From CAZIOH01 sp964540815 (GTDB lineage Bacteria; Myxococcota_A; Polyangia; Fen-1088), in contig CAZIOH010000033.1 of NCBI GenBank assembly GCA_964540815.1, positions 1-64,000 of the forward strand: DNA of 64,000 nt, read 5' to 3'. The stretch's first letter is position 1, and each line of letters starts with the position of its first letter. Under the pieces are notes generated by a model. That model ran no database searches, had not been told where the DNA came from, and worked only from the letters and a program-made list of their open reading frames with translations. This document shows, piece after piece, positions 42,647 through 52,748 of the stretch. The position numbers were made by a program, and so were the translations under genes.

Positions 42647-43150
42647 TCAGGCGGGGAGCTGGGCGAGGATGGTCTCGGCGTTGCTCACCTCGAACTTGCC
42701 GGGCTGCTCGACGTTCACCTGCTCGACGATGCCGTCCTTCACGAGCAGCGAGAAGCGGCGCGCGCGCAGCCCCATTCCGGACTTGGTGAGATCGGCGTCG
42801 AGGCCGAGCTTCTTGACGAGCTCGCCGTTGCCGTCGCCGAGCATGCGGATCTTGCCGATCGCGTGCTGCTCGCGGCCCCAGGCCGCCATGACGTAGGCGT
42901 CGTTCACGGACACGCACCACACCTCGTCCACGCCCCTCGCCCGCAGCGCCTCGAGGTTGGCGAGGTACCCGGGGACGTGCTTGGCGGAGCAGGTGGGGGT
43001 GTAGGCCCCTGGTAGACCGAAGATCACCACCCGCTTGCCTGCCACCGCGCGGCCGACCTGGACGGGCTGCGGAGACAGCGGACAGGCCTCGCCGAACTCC
43101 GTGGTCTCCATCAGGGTCGCGTCGGGTATCGCATCGCCGGCTTTGATCAT
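42647..43150 (-). CDS. Type II peroxiredoxin (Prx5 family)
   Basis: A 167-aa thiol peroxidase that reduces hydrogen peroxide and alkyl hydroperoxides. The peroxidatic Cys lies in FGLPGAYTPTCSAKHVPGY (about residue 54), the Prx5 signature. Other family segments are LRARGVDEVWCVSVNDAYVMAAW, IRMLGDGNGELVKKLGL and RRFSLLVKDGIVEQVNVE. A second Cys in VWCVSVND could be the resolving residue. Reduction may be by glutaredoxin/glutathione, which fits the presence of gshB in the window, but this is inference. The gene starts 64 bp after the ftsQ stop on the same strand and lies in the non-dcw block. Confidence 0.95.
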   Translation of the reverse strand: MIKAGDAIPDATLMETTEFGEACPLSPQPVQVGRAVAGKRVVIFGLPGAYTPTCSAKHVPGYLANLEALRARGVDEVWCVSVNDAYVMAAWGREQHAIGKIRMLGDGNGELVKKLGLDADLTKSGMGLRARRFSLLVKDGIVEQVNVEQPGKFEVSNAETILAQLPA

Positions 43151-43214
43151 GGCCCTATCCTGGAGTTCGCGACCCTGACCTGCAAGCACCAAGCGCCGCC
43201 GGCAGCGGCCCCCG

Positions 43215-44393
43215 TCAGCGGACGGGAGCGGCGAACCGGATCGGAACCCGGTCGATGGCCGGGCCGTCGAGGTGGACGACGCGCAGGGCGGCGAGGGCGC
43301 CCGGCGGGCCCGCCGCGAGATCCGCCAGGATCGCATCCAGGCGCGCGAGCTTCTCGGGGAAGCCATCGCGTCCGAGGCGAATCTGTCCACCCCCGTCGTA
43401 GAGCACCAGCGTGTAGCCGCTGTGGGCATCGAGGTGAATCTCGGACAGGGCGGGCCGAACGTGTCCCGCGCTCTGGCCCGCGCTCCTCGAGGCCCGGGCC
43501 GGGTCCAGACCGTCCGGCTGCAAATCCGGGTGCAAATCCGGGTGCAAATCTGGGTGCAAGTCTGGGTGCAAGTCTGGGTGAGCGTACGCCGACAGCAGCT
43601 CGAGGGCCTCGCGCAGCGCGGCCTGGCTGGCTTGCGGGAACTCGGCGTATGCTGCCCGCGAGATGCCGGTCAGGACCACGAGACCTTCGCTCTCCTCGAG
43701 CGTCGCACGCTTGAAGGGGCGCCCTGTCTGGTCGACGAGATAGAGCCCCCCGATGACCGCGAGGGCGCCCGCCTGGCGCTCGGTCACCTCGATGACCACG
43801 GTGGCGGGCAACTCGCGGCGGACCAGGGCGCCCGCGACCCAGGGGTGGGCGGCGATGCGGGCGGCGACCGCATCGGTGTCGATGGCGAGCAGGCGGCCCC
43901 CGAGCGCGATCTCGGCCCGCCGGAGGATCTCCTCGCGTGGGACGTGACGGCTCGTCGGTGAGACGCGGATCGCGCGCACGGCGAAGCGGGGCGAAGCGAC
44001 CACGTGCGCGATCCCCAGACGACCGAGGTAGATGGCGCCCACCAGCGCCCCCACCGCCGCGACCGTGCGACATAGAAGCCACAGCCAGCGCCCAACGGTC
44101 CTGCCCGCGTCGAGGAGCCAGGCGGTGCAGGCGGTGATCCTGCGCCGGTGGGATCCGAGGCGCCGGTTGGCGCGTCGCCAGAGCAGCAGCCCCCGCGGGG
44201 TCCGCGGGACCTTGACCCGGACGGGCTCGGTGATGGGCTCTCGGGGCGCATAGTGGGCCTCGGCCCGCGCCGCAGGGGGGTGGTGAAGCACGGCCGATCG
44301 GGCGGCGACGCGGCGGGGCGCCACCGGGACCGCGGTCGCCCCCAGCCGGCCGCCCGCGCGCTCGCTCGGCGGGTGCTCCCGGCCGGGTCTCAT
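43215..44393 (-). CDS. ftsQ: Cell division protein FtsQ with HPDL repeat insertion
   Basis: A 392-aa bitopic membrane protein. A long basic cytoplasmic N-terminus (1-105) is followed by one transmembrane helix (LLCRTVAAVGALVGAIYLG, about 106-125), a POTRA domain (FAVRAIRVSPTSRHVPREEILRRAEI), and the beta domain (HPWVAGALVRRELPATVVIEVTERQAGAL, YLVDQTGRPF, FPEKLARLDAILADL). FtsQ links early and late division proteins. Five tandem HPDL units followed by QPDG (about residues 273-296) sit in the beta domain, absent in known FtsQ proteins. The ATG overlaps the murC stop by 4 bp. No murB or ddl gene separates murC from ftsQ, unlike in many bacteria. Confidence 0.9.
   Translation of the reverse strand: MRPGREHPPSERAGGRLGATAVPVAPRRVAARSAVLHHPPAARAEAHYAPREPITEPVRVKVPRTPRGLLLWRRANRRLGSHRRRITACTAWLLDAGRTVGRWLWLLCRTVAAVGALVGAIYLGRLGIAHVVASPRFAVRAIRVSPTSRHVPREEILRRAEIALGGRLLAIDTDAVAARIAAHPWVAGALVRRELPATVVIEVTERQAGALAVIGGLYLVDQTGRPFKRATLEESEGLVVLTGISRAAYAEFPQASQAALREALELLSAYAHPDLHPDLHPDLHPDLHPDLQPDGLDPARASRSAGQSAGHVRPALSEIHLDAHSGYTLVLYDGGGQIRLGRDGFPEKLARLDAILADLAAGPPGALAALRVVHLDGPAIDRVPIRFAAPVR
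43521..43580 (-). repeat. Five 12-bp tandem units coding for HPDL in ftsQ
   Basis: Five exact 12-bp units: two CAAATCCGGGTG, one CAAATCTGGGTG and two CAAGTCTGGGTG on the plus strand. The two substitutions are arranged in order along the array, as expected from stepwise duplication by slippage. Each unit codes for His-Pro-Asp-Leu, so copy-number change keeps the frame. Confidence 0.95.
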
Positions 44394-45886
44394 GGCCCCT
44401 GCCGCTTTCGCGCGGGGGAGGGGGAGCGAGACTCCGACGCCGACCGTGCCGCCGTCTCCATCGCCGTCTCCGTCGCCTCCTCCTCCTCCGAGGCTGGTCT
44501 GGCCTCCGCGGGCGCCGCGCCCGCCGCGCGCTGCTGGAGCGCCGCCAGCACCTCCCCGGCCGCGTGCGTGATGTCGCCCGCGCCGAGCAGCAGCACCAGA
44601 TCGCCCGGCCGCGCGCCGTCGGCGAGCGCCGCCGCGAGCTCCGGACGCCGCACGTGGTGGACGTCGATGCCGGCCTCGAAGGTCGTGAGCAGCGCCGCCG
44701 CGGTGATGCCTTCGATGGGAGGCTCTCCGGCCCCGTAGATGTCGGTCAAGACGACCACGTCCGCCTCCCGCAGCGACGGCGCGAAATCCGGGAAGAGATC
44801 CCGCGTGCGGGAGTAGCGATGGGGCTGGAAGGCCACCAGCACGCGGCGCCCGAACAGGCGCGCGGCCGCCAGGGTGGCGGCGATCTCCGTCGGGTGGTGA
44901 CCATAGTCATCGATCACCAGGATGCCATCGGCCTCGCCGCGAATCGAAAAACGTCGATCGACGCCCTGGAAGTCGCCGAGCGCCGCGCAGCAGTCCGCGA
45001 ACGGGACCCCCAGAAAGTCGCTGACGCACAGGGCCCCGAGCGCGTTTTCCACGTAATGGATCCCGGGCATCCGGACGTGGACCCGTCCGCGGTCCACGCC
45101 CCGCACCGCCACCCGGAAGATGGTCCCTTCGGGTCCGGCCGTGAGGATCTCGCCCCGGTAATCTCCGCCGCGCAGCCCATAGGTCACGTGTCGCTTCAGC
45201 AGGTCGGGGGCGAGGCCGGCGGCGATGGGGCTGTCGGCGCCGAGCACCACGAGCCCGTAGAACGGGACCTGGTTGGCGAAGTCCAGGAAGGCCGCGCGCA
45301 GCGCATCCATGGTCCCGTAGTGATCCATGTGCTCGCGATCGATGTTGGTGATGAGCGCGATCATCGGGAACAGGTGACGAAACGAGCCGTCCGACTCGTC
45401 GGCCTCGGCGACCAGGAGCTCGCCCTGGCCGAGCCTGGCGTTGGAGCCGAACACCTGGGCCTTGCCGCCGATGATGGCCGTGGGATCGAGCCCGGCCAGC
45501 GCCAGGATCGAGGCGATCATGGTGGTGGTGGTGGTCTTGCCGTGCGAGCCCGCCACGGCGATTCCGTCCTTCACCCGCATGAGCTCGCCCAGCATCTCGG
45601 CGCGCGGGATGACCGGGACGTCGCGCGCGCGCGCGGAGACCACCTCGGGGTTGTCGGCGCGCACCGCGCTCGACACCACCACCACGTCGGCCTGGGCGGT
45701 GTTGGCGGCAGCGTGCCCGATGTGCACGGTCACCCCGAGCTGCTCGAGCCGGCGGGTGACGTCGCTCGGCTTCAGGTCCGAGCCCGAGACCGCGTAGCCG
45801 AGGTTGACGAGGACCTCGGCCAGGCCCGACATGCCGATTCCGCCCACGCCCACGAAGTGGATGGCCACGTTGCGCTTCCGCCACAT
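44390..45886 (-). CDS. murC: UDP-N-acetylmuramate-L-alanine ligase
   Basis: A 498-aa Mur ligase that adds L-alanine to UDP-MurNAc, the first amino acid of the stem peptide, in the cytoplasm. Visible are the N-terminal nucleotide-binding IHFVGVGGIGMSGLAEVL, the ATP loop VAGSHGKTTTTTMIAS (about residues 110-125), EADESDGSF, TNIDREHMDHYG, DDYGHHPTEIAATL and QPHRYSRT. The last 40 residues are an Ala/Glu/Arg/Ser-rich tail beyond the normal end. It shares one base with the murG stop (TGATG) and overlaps ftsQ by 4 bp, so it is translationally coupled on both sides. Confidence 0.97.
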   Translation of the reverse strand: MWRKRNVAIHFVGVGGIGMSGLAEVLVNLGYAVSGSDLKPSDVTRRLEQLGVTVHIGHAAANTAQADVVVVSSAVRADNPEVVSARARDVPVIPRAEMLGELMRVKDGIAVAGSHGKTTTTTMIASILALAGLDPTAIIGGKAQVFGSNARLGQGELLVAEADESDGSFRHLFPMIALITNIDREHMDHYGTMDALRAAFLDFANQVPFYGLVVLGADSPIAAGLAPDLLKRHVTYGLRGGDYRGEILTAGPEGTIFRVAVRGVDRGRVHVRMPGIHYVENALGALCVSDFLGVPFADCCAALGDFQGVDRRFSIRGEADGILVIDDYGHHPTEIAATLAAARLFGRRVLVAFQPHRYSRTRDLFPDFAPSLREADVVVLTDIYGAGEPPIEGITAAALLTTFEAGIDVHHVRRPELAAALADGARPGDLVLLLGAGDITHAAGEVLAALQQRAAGAAPAEARPASEEEEATETAMETAARSASESRSPSPARKRQGP

Positions 45887-47130
45887 CAGCGGGCCTGCCC
45901 CCTCTCCTCGGCGGATGTCGAGGCGTGCGCCGACGTCGGCGCTGGCGTCGGTGCCGGCGCCCCGTGCACCAGGCGGGCGAGATCATCGACGATGGCCGAC
46001 GCCGCGTGGGGCCGGCCGAGCGCCCGCATGGCCGCTGCCATCCTGCTCAGGCGTGGCGGGTCGTCGAGGAGCTCGCGCACCACGGTCGCCAGGCGCTCGG
46101 CCGTGAGACGGGGTTGTGCGAGCACGACGGCGGCCCCCGCCTCGGCGAGCTCGGCGGCGTTGAAGGACTGGTGGTCGTCGGCGGCGGTCGGCAAGGGGAT
46201 CAGGATCGCCGGTCGCCCGATGATCGCCAGCTCGGCCAGCGTCAACGCCCCGGCCCGGGCGATGACCAGGCGGGTGGCGCGCAAGGCCGATGGGACATCC
46301 TCGATGAACGGACGCACCTCGATCCGCGGCGCCGGTGGCTCGAGGGCCGCGTAGAGGGCCCGCACGCGTGCGTCGTCCTTGGCGCCGGCCTGATGCAAGA
46401 TCGAGGGGATCGAGGGGATCGCGCCGGTCTCGCTGGTCATGCCGGTCTCGCCGACCTTGGCGGTCTCGCGCCAGTGGGCCACGGCCCCCACCACGAGATC
46501 GTTGATGGCCCGGGCGCCCTGGCTGCCGCCGAGAACCAGCAGATCTCGCTCGCCCCGCCGCGCGTCCTCGGCCACCGCCGTGGCGCCCTGGCCGCCCGTG
46601 ACAGCGTCCTCGACCGCGTCGACGAACTGACGACGGACGGGGTTGCCGACCAGCAACAGCTTGGCGGGAGGGAAGAAGCGCCGCGCGTGCTCGAAGGCGA
46701 TGTACACGCGCCGCACCACCCGCCCGAGGACCCGGTTGGTGAACCCCGGGTAGCTGTTCTGCTCGAGGATGGCCGTCGGGTACCCGAGCAGGGCGGCTCC
46801 GAGGACCACCGGCCCCGAGACGTATCCCCCGACCCCGACGACCACGTCGGGGCGGAACCGGCGCAAGACGCCCGCGGTCTGCCAGAAGGCCCGCGGCAGC
46901 CGGACCAGCCCGCGCGCCAGCCTCGCGGCGCCCACGCGGTTGAGCCCGCTCACGTCGAGCAGCTCGAGCCGGAAGCCGGCGGCCGGGACCCGGGTGGCCT
47001 CGAGCCCGCGCGCGGTCCCCACGAAGAGCACCTCCCCGCCCGGCCGGGTCGCGACCTCCTCGGCGATCGCGATCCCGGGGAAGACGTGTCCCCCCGTGCC
47101 TCCGCCGGCAATGAGCAGTCGCAGCCGCAT
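45886..47130 (-). CDS. murG: UDP-N-acetylglucosamine:lipid I GlcNAc transferase
   Basis: A 414-aa GT-B glycosyltransferase on the inner face of the membrane that turns lipid I into lipid II. The N-terminal GGGTGGHVFPGIAIAEEVA and GVGGYVSGPVVLGAALLGYPTAILEQNSYPG bind the acceptor and membrane. LLVLGGSQGARAINDL, PFIEDVPSALRATRLVIARAGALTLAEL and IPLPTAADDHQSFNA form the donor site. Compared with the usual 355-365 aa there are about 50 extra residues, in an insertion near residue 170 (between QFVDAVEDAV and the Rossmann strand), around residue 225, and an Ala/Thr-rich tail. It starts 4 bp after the ftsW-proximal boundary and shares a base with murC. Confidence 0.96.
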   Translation of the reverse strand: MRLRLLIAGGGTGGHVFPGIAIAEEVATRPGGEVLFVGTARGLEATRVPAAGFRLELLDVSGLNRVGAARLARGLVRLPRAFWQTAGVLRRFRPDVVVGVGGYVSGPVVLGAALLGYPTAILEQNSYPGFTNRVLGRVVRRVYIAFEHARRFFPPAKLLLVGNPVRRQFVDAVEDAVTGGQGATAVAEDARRGERDLLVLGGSQGARAINDLVVGAVAHWRETAKVGETGMTSETGAIPSIPSILHQAGAKDDARVRALYAALEPPAPRIEVRPFIEDVPSALRATRLVIARAGALTLAELAIIGRPAILIPLPTAADDHQSFNAAELAEAGAAVVLAQPRLTAERLATVVRELLDDPPRLSRMAAAMRALGRPHAASAIVDDLARLVHGAPAPTPAPTSAHASTSAEERGQAR

Positions 47131-47134
47131 CTCC

Positions 47135-48591
47135 TCAGGCCTCCGGTCCAGGCTCGACCGCGGGGGGCGAGTCGGATCCGGCGATGGTCTCGGGTCCGGC
47201 CGGCCGCTGTCGGCGCGGCGGTGGGCCCACCTCGACGACGATCCGGGGACCTTGAGTCACCCGGCGGTTGTTGCCCCGGTGTGTCCGGGCGTTGAGGTCC
47301 CACCAGCGGTGGTCGCGCGGCTCCGGGTGGCGGGCGGAGATGTTGCCGAGCACCCCGGCCATGAACAGGCTGACGATGAGCGACGAGCCACCGTAGCTGA
47401 TGAACGGCAACGGCAGCCCCTTGGTCGGCAGCGATCCCAGCACCACCCCGATGTTCACCAGCGCCTGCAGCCCGAACATGGCGGAGATCCCGAAGGCGAG
47501 GTACGTCCCGAACGGATCGCGGGCCCGCCAGGCCGTGCGCAGCCCGCGCCACAGCAAGAGCGCGAAGGCGGTGATCACGAACAGGATGCCGACGAGCCCC
47601 AGCTCCTCGCCGACGATCGACAGGATGAAGTCGGTGTGGGCCTCGGGCAGGAAGAACAGCTTCTGCCGCCCGTCGCCGAGCCCCAGGCCCGAGACCCCGC
47701 CCGAGCCGACGCTGATCAGCGATTCGGTGATCTGGTAGCCGACGTCGCGCCGGAAGGCCCAGGGATCGAGGAAGGCCAGCATGCGCCGCATCCGGAACGG
47801 GGTCGAGACGATGAAGGCCCACCCCGCCGGGGCGGCCACCAGGAGCGCGAGGATCAGATAGTTCGTGCGGGTCCCCGCCACGAACAGCAGCCCGAGCGCC
47901 ACGCACCCGAAGATCACGGCGGTCCCGAGATCGGGCTGCTTGAGCAACAGGCCCATCATCACCCCGGTCACCACCAGCGGGGGCAGGAAGCCCACCGAGA
48001 AGCTGCGCACCTGCTCGGCCTTGCGGGCGAGCAACGTGGCGAGGTAGATGCACAGCGCGAACTTGGCCAGCTCGCCCGGCTGGAACGAGAGCGGTCCGAG
48101 TCGGAACCAGCGGATCGCGCCGCCCGCGCGCGAACCGACCTTCAAGACCGCCGCCAGCATGGCCAGGCTCGCGAAGAGCAGGGGATAGGCCACCCTGCGG
48201 TACACGCCGTAGTCGATGCGCAGGGCCAGGGTGAAGGCCATGAGCCCGAGCAAGGCGTACACCAGCTCCCGCTTGAGAAAGTAGAAGGGATCGCCGTAGC
48301 GCCTGGCCGCGAAGACCGCACCCGCCGAGAAGACCATCACGACGCCGAAGGCCGCCAGCGTCAGGACCGTGCCGCAGAGGATCCGGTCGACGCCGATCTG
48401 GCTCGGGCGGATCAGGCCCGGATCGTCGACCCCGGCGCGCCGGCCGTCGGTCGTCCCGGGACCGAGCCAGGCACGGGACCCCTCGCGCAGCCACCCCCAG
48501 GCCCCCCACCAGGCCCGGCCGATGGCTTCAGGCACCCCCCCCGTCCGCAGCGCGAGAGGCCGGCCCTGGCCGGTGCTGCGGCCCACGGGGG

Positions 48592-48595
<4 letters not shown>
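47135..48595 (-). CDS. ftsW: Septal peptidoglycan glycosyltransferase FtsW
   Basis: A 486-aa SEDS-family protein with about ten membrane segments. With FtsI it polymerises lipid II at the septum. The family signatures RWFRLGPLSFQPGELAKFALC, KQPDLGTAVIF, WAFRRDVGYQITESLISVGSGG, EAHTDFILSIVGEELGLVG and TKGLPLPFISYGGSSLIVS are all present. The cytoplasmic N-terminus is about 75 aa and the Pro/Arg-rich C-terminus about 75 aa; both are longer than usual. The ATG at 48595 overlaps the murD stop by 4 bp. Confidence 0.96.
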
Positions 48596-49971
<1,376 letters not shown>

Positions 49972-49986
49972 GGGGCAGCTCTCTTT

Positions 49987-51099
49987 CTAGCGGACCTTCA
50001 ACGTGACCACGAGACCGAGAATGGCGCAAGCGAACGATACGATCCAAAAGCGCACCACGATCCGCGACTCGGGCCACCCGAGCTTCTCGAAGTGGTGGTG
50101 GATGGGGGCCATCAGGAACACCCGCTTCTTGGTGCGCTTGTAGTAGGCGACCTGGATGATATCGCTCACCGCCTCGAGCAGGAAGACGCCGCCGATGATG
50201 GGCAGCGAGAGCTCGGTCTTGGTCGCCAGCGCCACGAAGCCGAGCGCGCCCCCGAGGGCCAGCGCCCCGACGTCACCCATGAAGACCTGGGCCGGGTGGG
50301 TGTTGAACCACAGGAAGCCGATGCCCGCGCCCCCCATGGCCCCGCAGAAGATCGCGAGCTCACCCGCCCCGCGCACCGGCGCCATCCCCAGGTACTCGGC
50401 GATGTTGAACCCCCGCAAGGTGGTGCCGGCGACGTAGGCCAGAAGGAGGAAGGTGAACGAGCAGATGATCACCGGCCCGATGGCCAGGCCGTCGAGGCCG
50501 TCGGTCAGGTTGACCGCGTTCGATTCCGCCAGGAGGACGAAGATCCCGAAGGCGACGTAGAGGGCGAACGGCAGGGTGACGGGGAAGCGATCGAAGTTGA
50601 GCAGCGGCGGGGCGAGCCGCAGGCGCACCTCCGCGGGCAGGGCGTCTCCCCAGAACAGGCACAGCACGGCGATCCCGCCGATCACGAACTGTCCCAGCAG
50701 CTTGAGGCGACCGGCCAGCCCCTTCTTGTTCTTGCGCGAGATCTTGAGGTAGTCGTCGAGGAACCCGACCGCCCCGAACCCCACGGTGACGAGCAGGGCC
50801 AGCCAGATCAAGGTGCTGCGCAGGTCGCACCACAGGAGGGTGGCGGCGACCAGGGCCATGATGATGAGCGCGCCGCCCATGGTGGGGGTGCCGCGCTTGG
50901 AGGAGTGGCTGGCCGGGCCGTCGTCGCGGATCACCTCGCCGAGCTGGAGCGCGCGGGCCCGGCGGATGAACCAGGGGGCCACGAAGAACATGATGAGGAG
51001 GGAGGTCAGGGTGGCGAGCCCCAGGCGCGTGGAGACGTAACGGAACAGGTTGGCTCCGGGGATGACGTCGCGGAAGTGGTGGAACAGGTGAAAGAGCAT
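49987..51099 (-). CDS. mraY: Phospho-N-acetylmuramoyl-pentapeptide transferase
   Basis: A 370-aa membrane enzyme with ten predicted helices. It transfers phospho-MurNAc-pentapeptide to undecaprenyl phosphate, giving lipid I. Signatures: DGPASHSSKRGTPTMGG (about 62-78), GFLDDYLKISRKNKKGL with the catalytic Asp pair, NAVNLTDGLDGLAIG, WFNTHPAQVFMGDVGALALGG and APIHHHFEKLGWPESRIVVRFWIVS. All are strongly conserved. ATG at 51099 is preceded by 95 bp with no gene separating it from murF; this is one of the few non-overlapping junctions in the cluster. Confidence 0.98.
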   Translation of the reverse strand: MLFHLFHHFRDVIPGANLFRYVSTRLGLATLTSLLIMFFVAPWFIRRARALQLGEVIRDDGPASHSSKRGTPTMGGALIIMALVAATLLWCDLRSTLIWLALLVTVGFGAVGFLDDYLKISRKNKKGLAGRLKLLGQFVIGGIAVLCLFWGDALPAEVRLRLAPPLLNFDRFPVTLPFALYVAFGIFVLLAESNAVNLTDGLDGLAIGPVIICSFTFLLLAYVAGTTLRGFNIAEYLGMAPVRGAGELAIFCGAMGGAGIGFLWFNTHPAQVFMGDVGALALGGALGFVALATKTELSLPIIGGVFLLEAVSDIIQVAYYKRTKKRVFLMAPIHHHFEKLGWPESRIVVRFWIVSFACAILGLVVTLKVR

Positions 51100-51194
51100 C
51101 TGGTGTGTGCCCCCCTTGGATCAGAGCGGGTTGGGAGTTTCGTGACGAAACGGAGGTGTTCGAAGGTTGCCGCCGAGCGGGTCACCACCTCGGT

Positions 51195-52748
51195 TCAAAC
51201 ATCTGCCTCTCCTTCCGGCTTCGTGTTCGGCTCGGCGCCCAGCTTCGCGCGCAGCGCCTCCACCGCCCGCTCGAGCCGCGCGCCGCGCGAGGCCTTCACC
51301 AGGATGACGTCGCCAGGCAGGGTCCACCCCGCCACCGTCTCCGCGACGGCCGCGGGATCCCGTCCCGCGACGATGCGCGCAGGATCGAGGCCCGCCTCCT
51401 CGGCCCCGGCCGCGATGTGGCGCGCCAGCTCCCCCACCACCCCGAGGCCGGTCACCTCGGGCCCGACCTCGCGTCCGAGCGCCCGGTGCAGCTCCTCCGA
51501 ATCGGGCCCGAGCTCGAGCATGTCGCCGAGCACGGCATACGCCCGGTGGCGGTCCCCGGCGGTGGCGACCAGCATGGCCAGCCCGGCGCGCATGGAGCCC
51601 GGGTTGGCGTTGTAACAATCGTCGAGCACGGTGCGTCCACCCGCCGCGATCGCGTGCGATCGGTGCGGAGGCAACACGACCGCCGAGAGGCCCTCGGCCG
51701 CCCGCCATGGCGAGACGCCGAGCGCGCTCGCCACTGCCAGGGCCGCGGCCCCGTTGCGGGCGTTGTGAATCCCGACGAGCGGCAGGCGCGCGGTCACGGT
51801 CTCCCGCTTGACCCGATAGGTGACCTGCTGGCCCCCCACCCCATCCGACGCCGTGTCGACGATCTCGACGTCCAGGTCGGCGTCGAGCTCGACGTGCACG
51901 TCGAGGCCCGCACGCTCCGTCGCCGCCGGCCGGCGGCTCTCGCCGCCCTGGAACCGCAGCTTGCGCGCCTCCGGCAGGTGCGCGGCCTCGGCCTCGATGA
52001 GCCGATCTCCACCGGGAAAGACCGCGATCGCGCTCGGTCCGAGCCCGGCGAAGAGCTCGCCCTTGGCCCGCGCCACCTCCTCCAGCGAGCCGAGGAGCTC
52101 GAGGTGCGCCGCGCCCACGTTGGTGATGACGCCAACGTCCGGCCGCGCGATCTCGGTGAGCGCGGCGATCTGCCCTCGCCCGCGCATCGCCAGCTCGAGC
52201 ACCCAGTAGCCCTCATCCCCCACAGCCTCCAGGATGGTGATGGGCAGCCCGACCTCGGTGTTGAGGCTGCCGGCGGTGCGCAGGACCGGACCGACCGTGC
52301 CGAGCGCCGCCGCGCACAGCTCCTTGGTGGTGGTCTTGCCGTTCGAACCGGTGATCGCCACGACCGCCCCGGTGAACGCCGCGCGGGCCGCCCGGGCCAG
52401 CGCGGCCAGCGCCTGCAGCGGATCCGCCACCGCCACCACTGGAATCGTGGGCGCCCCGGGCAGACCGCGCGCCGCCGCCACCACCAGGGCGGCTGCGCCC
52501 CGGGACTCGGCCTCGGCACAGAAGTCGAATCCGTCGACGCGGGCTCCGGGCAGCGCGAAGAAGAGCCGGCCGGGACGCACCCCGCGGCTGTCGTAGGCGG
52601 CCCCCCGGAATGCCACGGCTTCGTCGCCTGGATGCGGATTGAGGATCTGGCCCTGCATCGCGCCGACCGCGAACCCGAGGGGCCGCGACGCCGGCCGGCG
52701 CGCGTCGGTTTCGGCAGGGGGAGCGGCGGAGGGCGGTGGGGTCACCAT
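51195..52748 (-). CDS. murF: UDP-N-acetylmuramoyl-tripeptide-D-alanyl-D-alanine ligase
   Basis: A 517-aa Mur ligase that adds D-Ala-D-Ala to the tripeptide precursor. Motifs: N-terminal AYDSRGVRPGRLFFALPGARVDGFDF, ATP loop VAITGSNGKTTTKELCAAAL (about residues 127-146), VLELAMRGRGQIAAL, TNVGAAHLELLGS, IHNARNGAAALAVASALG and LDDCYNANPGSMRAGL. About 50 residues longer than average, with an insertion near residue 255 (ARKLRFQGGESRRPAAT) and an Ala/Pro-rich N-terminal extension. ATG at 52748 overlaps the murE stop by 7 bp; GTG at 52745 would give the 4-bp GTGA overlap used elsewhere in this cluster. Confidence 0.96.
   Translation of the reverse strand: MVTPPPSAAPPAETDARRPASRPLGFAVGAMQGQILNPHPGDEAVAFRGAAYDSRGVRPGRLFFALPGARVDGFDFCAEAESRGAAALVVAAARGLPGAPTIPVVAVADPLQALAALARAARAAFTGAVVAITGSNGKTTTKELCAAALGTVGPVLRTAGSLNTEVGLPITILEAVGDEGYWVLELAMRGRGQIAALTEIARPDVGVITNVGAAHLELLGSLEEVARAKGELFAGLGPSAIAVFPGGDRLIEAEAAHLPEARKLRFQGGESRRPAATERAGLDVHVELDADLDVEIVDTASDGVGGQQVTYRVKRETVTARLPLVGIHNARNGAAALAVASALGVSPWRAAEGLSAVVLPPHRSHAIAAGGRTVLDDCYNANPGSMRAGLAMLVATAGDRHRAYAVLGDMLELGPDSEELHRALGREVGPEVTGLGVVGELARHIAAGAEEAGLDPARIVAGRDPAAVAETVAGWTLPGDVILVKASRGARLERAVEALRAKLGAEPNTKPEGEADV

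Noticed and set aside
43521..43580. CRISPR-like array
   Set aside because: Units are contiguous 12-mers without spacers and code in frame for HPDL within ftsQ.
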